A stretch of 19,807 nt of DNA from JANOXC01 sp031418215. GTDB taxonomy: Bacteria > Bacteroidota > Bacteroidia > AKYH767-A > OLB10. The position numbers and the translations under genes were made by a program. The stretch's first letter is position 1. The number at the start of each line of letters is the position of its first letter. The stretch covers positions 1 through 19,807 of the forward strand of contig JANOXC010000001.1 in assembly GCA_031418215.1 (NCBI GenBank), read 5' to 3'. This document shows positions 17,286-19,807 of the stretch, piece by piece. Below the pieces are notes generated by a model. The model did no database searches, was not told where the DNA came from, and was given only the letters and a program-made list of their open reading frames with translations.

Positions 17286-19807
17286 GCCATTGGCATTCAC
17301 CAAAATTGATCCGTCCGATTGATTGCAATTAGCATTTGTAACAACAGCATTTCCTGTAATTGCACTTGGTTGAACAATGTTTGCATTATTGGTGGCTGTA
17401 CATCCATTTGCATCCTGTACTACAATTGAATAGCCTGTTGGTGATAAATTACTGAACAAATTACTAGCCTGGAAAGTAGAGCCATTGTTGATGGAAAATA
17501 ACAAGGGAGCTGTTCCACCACTAGCCGAGATCAATATCGAACCGTTGCCTGCACCATTACATGTAATATCTGTTGGAACAGCTGAAGTAATGGAAACTGC
17601 AGAAGGAGCAATGACATTTGCCGTAGATGATTGTGAACAACCGTTAGCGTCCTTCACCACAATCTGATAATTCGCAGCGGTTAAATTGTTGAATGTATTT
17701 CCTGCTTGAAAAGCAACTCCGTTGTTGATGGAATATTGCAGTGGTGCAGTTCCACCATTTGCTGTAATTACAATAGCTCCGTTATTGCCACCATTGCAAC
17801 TTACATTATTTGGTATAACTGATACAATATTAACCGCTGTTGGAGAAATTACATTCACCGCAGTTGATTGTGTACATCCGCTGGCATCTTTAACAATCAC
17901 CTGGTAAGCTGCTGCTGTAAGGTTATTGAAGACATTACCAGCCTGGAATGATGTTCCGTTGTTGATGGAATATTGCAGAGCACCTGTTCCCCCGTTCGCA
18001 ATTATAGTGATGGAGCCATTGTTTCCTCCATTGCAGGTAACATTTACAACAGGCACTGTGGTAATGGCAGGTGCGGCAAGATTATTAACTAATGAATTAC
18101 CATTCAAGGTACATCCATTTGCATCTTTAACTACTATATTGTAATTCCCTGCAAATAAATTATTGAATGAATTTCCGGCCTGGAATGTTGCACCACCATT
18201 ATTGGAATATTGCAAGGGAGCTGTTCCTCCATTGGCGTTTACAAGGATTGACCCATTACTGTTTCCACAATTCGCATCTGCTATTTGTGAAGTAAATGCA
18301 ATTGCTGCAGGCGAATTTATTATAGCAGTTGTTGATTGCTGACAGCCATTGGCATCTTTCACCACAACCTGGTAATTGGCAGCATTAAGATTTGAAAAAA
18401 CATTAAAGCCCTGAAAATTCACACCATTGTTGATGGAGTATTGCAATGGTGCTGTGCCGCCATTGGCCGAAATCGTTATGCCGCCATTACTTCCACCATT
18501 ACAAGCAACAGCAATAGAATTGGCAGAAACAATAACCAACAATGCCGGAGTTGTTACAATAGTTGTTGTTGATTGCGAGCAACCATTTGCATCCTGAATT
18601 ACAACTTGATAGTTAGCAGCTGTTAAATTATTAAAGGCATTGCCAGCCTGAAATGTTGTACCATTATTGATGGAATATTGTAAAGGTGACGTGCCGCCGT
18701 TTGCAATAATCACTATTGATCCATTGCTTCCTCCATTGCAACTGACACTTGTCGGTACTGACGATGTAATGGCGACTGCAGCAGGGGAAGTAACATTAGC
18801 TGATGTTGATTGTGTACATCCGTTGGCGTCCTTAACTATGATTTGATAATTTGCTGCAGTCAGGTTGTTAAAAGTATTTACTCCCTGAAATGTTGATCCG
18901 TTATTGATTGAATATTGCAAAGGTGCTGTTCCGCCATTTGCATTAATAATTAATGATCCGTTATTTCCACCATTGCAGGTAACATTTACAACCGGTGTTG
19001 AAGTAATAATTGGGGCCGCAAGATTATTAATATTCGTATTCCCGCTTACAGTACAACCATTAGCATCCTTTACAATAATAGTATAATTGCCGGCGAATAA
19101 ATTATTAAATGTATTGGAAGCCTGGTAAACGACTCCGCCATTTGTTGAATACTGTAAGGGTGCTGTCCCGCCAATAGCGTTGATAATAATCGAACCATTG
19201 TTATTACCACAATTTGCAGGAGTTACCGGTGCAAAGAATGATAATCCGGCTGGAGCTGTAACAATTGAAGTTGTTGATTGGGTACAACCGTTGGCATCCT
19301 TGATAATGATTTGATAATTGGCAGCCGTTAAGTTGTTGAATGTATTACTTGCCTGGTAGGTAGTTCCGTTGTTGTTGGAATATTGCAATGGTGCTGTTCC
19401 GCCATTGGCAGTTATAATTATCGATCCATTATTCCCACCATTACAACTTACTGCTGTTGGTGTGGCAGAAGTTAAGACGACTGCTGTTGGTGTTGCGACA
19501 TTGGCCGTCATTGATTGCGTACATCCGTTAGCATCCTTGACAATGATTTGATAAATCGCTGTTGTAAGGTTATTGAATGTATTCCCTGCTTGATAGGTCG
19601 TTCCATTGTTATTGGAATATTGTAATGGTGCTGTTCCACCGTTGGCTGTAATAACTATCGATCCATTATTCCCGCCATTACAACTTACTGCTGTTGGTAT
19701 GGCAGAAGTAATGGCAACTGCTGTTGGTGTTGCGACATTGGCCGTTGTTGATTGCGTACATCCGTTGGCATCCTTGACAATGATTTGATAAATCGCTGTT
19801 GTAAGGT
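17283..19807 (-). CDS. Giant SprB-repeat surface protein, upstream part, 5' end beyond the window, ending in TGA
   Basis: The frame enters from the right edge with no start codon: codons are open from 19805 to the TGA at 17285-17283, giving 840 residues. These comprise a partial domain at the edge, ten complete SprB-like domains and the first 15 residues of the next. The ATG at 19511 lies in the middle of a repeat (CTQS-MTAN, equivalent to CTQS-TTAN in the neighbour) and is not a start. The signal peptide and N-terminal region must lie beyond 19807. If the TGA is real and terminates translation, this product lacks the T9SS sorting domain and could not be exported by that route. Composition is extreme: Asn, Gly, Ala, Ser and Thr dominate, with few charged residues, typical of surface filament-like adhesins. 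Confidence 0.88.
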   Translation of the reverse strand, partial: LTTAIYQIIVKDANGCTQSTTANVATPTAVAITSAIPTAVSCNGGNNGSIVITANGGTAPLQYSNNNGTTYQAGNTFNNLTTAIYQIIVKDANGCTQSMTANVATPTAVVLTSATPTAVSCNGGNNGSIIITANGGTAPLQYSNNNGTTYQASNTFNNLTAANYQIIIKDANGCTQSTTSIVTAPAGLSFFAPVTPANCGNNNGSIIINAIGGTAPLQYSTNGGVVYQASNTFNNLFAGNYTIIVKDANGCTVSGNTNINNLAAPIITSTPVVNVTCNGGNNGSLIINANGGTAPLQYSINNGSTFQGVNTFNNLTAANYQIIVKDANGCTQSTSANVTSPAAVAITSSVPTSVSCNGGSNGSIVIIANGGTSPLQYSINNGTTFQAGNAFNNLTAANYQVVIQDANGCSQSTTTIVTTPALLVIVSANSIAVACNGGSNGGITISANGGTAPLQYSINNGVNFQGFNVFSNLNAANYQVVVKDANGCQQSTTAIINSPAAIAFTSQIADANCGNSNGSILVNANGGTAPLQYSNNGGATFQAGNSFNNLFAGNYNIVVKDANGCTLNGNSLVNNLAAPAITTVPVVNVTCNGGNNGSITIIANGGTGALQYSINNGTSFQAGNVFNNLTAAAYQVIVKDASGCTQSTAVNVISPTAVNIVSVIPNNVSCNGGNNGAIVITANGGTAPLQYSINNGVAFQAGNTFNNLTAANYQIVVKDANGCSQSSTANVIAPSAVSITSAVPTDITCNGAGNGSILISASGGTAPLLFSINNGSTFQASNLFSNLSPTGYSIVVQDANGCTATNNANIVQPSAITGNAVVTNANCNQSDGSILVNANG

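Larger units (their letters stand above)
12650..19807 (-). repeat. SprB-like domain array, at least 30 tandem domains
   Basis: Each domain is 78 or 79 residues (234 or 237 bp). The common pattern is C-N-G-x-N-N-G-S at the start, GGT-x-P-L-QYS-x-NNG, a FQ-x-x-N-x-FNNL stretch, then NY-x-(I/V)-x-(I/V)KDANGC and a Pro-containing linker. Two Cys per domain, at positions 2 and about 54-55, are almost invariant. Domains fall into two types: A (CNGxNNGS start, TQP/TSP-type linker) and B (CG or CNQ start, one residue shorter before GS, NNxAAP-type linker). Confidence 0.9.
17134..19807 (-). repeat. 942-bp higher-order repeat of four SprB-like domains (B-A-A-A)
   Basis: Equivalent B-domain linker positions lie at 17134, 18076 and 19018, exactly 942 bp (314 codons) apart twice over. 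Counting residues in one unit gives 78+79+79+78 = 314. The A domains at the right edge are near-identical at the DNA level: 19513-19570 and 19750-19807, 237 bp apart, differ by very few bases. Confidence 0.85.

Noticed and set aside
19509..19511. ATG at 19511 as the start of the upstream part
   Set aside because: The frame stays open to the window edge with full repeat sequence, and the Met replaces a Thr found in sister domains.
16984..19788. Recurring plus-strand open frames of 60-72 codons with similar sequences inside the adhesin gene
   Set aside because: They are antisense shadows of the SprB-like repeats; their similarity and spacing follow from the minus-strand domains.
12650..19807. 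Regularly spaced repeats that could suggest a CRISPR array
   Set aside because: The period is 234-237 bp, units diverge, and the whole stretch is an open reading frame encoding a known adhesin repeat.

Overview
The window looks like chromosomal DNA of a Bacteroidota (Bacteroidetes) bacterium, possibly a Chitinophagales- or Sphingobacteriales-type lineage; genus cannot be assigned from the sequence. The evidence is AT-rich intergenic DNA, MKK-type signal peptides, two type A (FPNP...GLYFIRL / GIYFINV) and one type B (gliding-motility C-terminal) type IX secretion (T9SS) sorting domains, and SprB-like repeats. No rRNA, tRNA, CRISPR array, phage gene or transposase was seen.

Region 1 to 4.6 kb (plus strand) holds three exported proteins with wide spacers between them: a T9SS-targeted SGNH-like hydrolase with a PKD domain, a membrane-anchored or exported VOC (glyoxalase-fold) protein, and an exported beta-lactamase-fold serine hydrolase with a C-terminal TPR segment. 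Region 4.6 to 8.2 kb holds a T9SS-targeted delta-60 repeat protein, a short and probably frameshifted gene, and an exported hypothetical protein, separated by long non-coding spacers. Region 8.2 to 11.4 kb is denser: a small membrane protein, a class I methyltransferase, an AmpG/PAT-like MFS transporter directly coupled to a second exported VOC protein, and a 63-residue membrane protein.

Region 11.4 to 19.8 kb (minus strand, convergent with everything else) is one giant surface-protein reading frame that continues past the right edge of the window. It has at least 30 complete SprB-like domains of 78-79 residues, two Ig-like domains, two PKD domains and a type B T9SS sorting domain. A single in-frame TGA (plus-strand 17283-17285) replaces a conserved Gly codon in the tenth domain upstream of the diverged part; otherwise the frame is open over 8.37 kb. 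The upstream part is organised as an exact 942-bp, four-domain higher-order repeat; the downstream part is an older, strictly alternating two-domain array.

The spacers carry repeated elements of their own: a roughly 100-bp element ending in a Bacteroidota -7-like box upstream of three exported-protein genes, CAGTAGG motifs just after three stop codons, an 11-bp inverted repeat, and a 14-bp direct repeat flanking the small membrane protein gene. I did not find a clearly new multi-gene system. The best leads are the interrupted giant adhesin with its hierarchical repeats and the dispersed promoter-like intergenic element.
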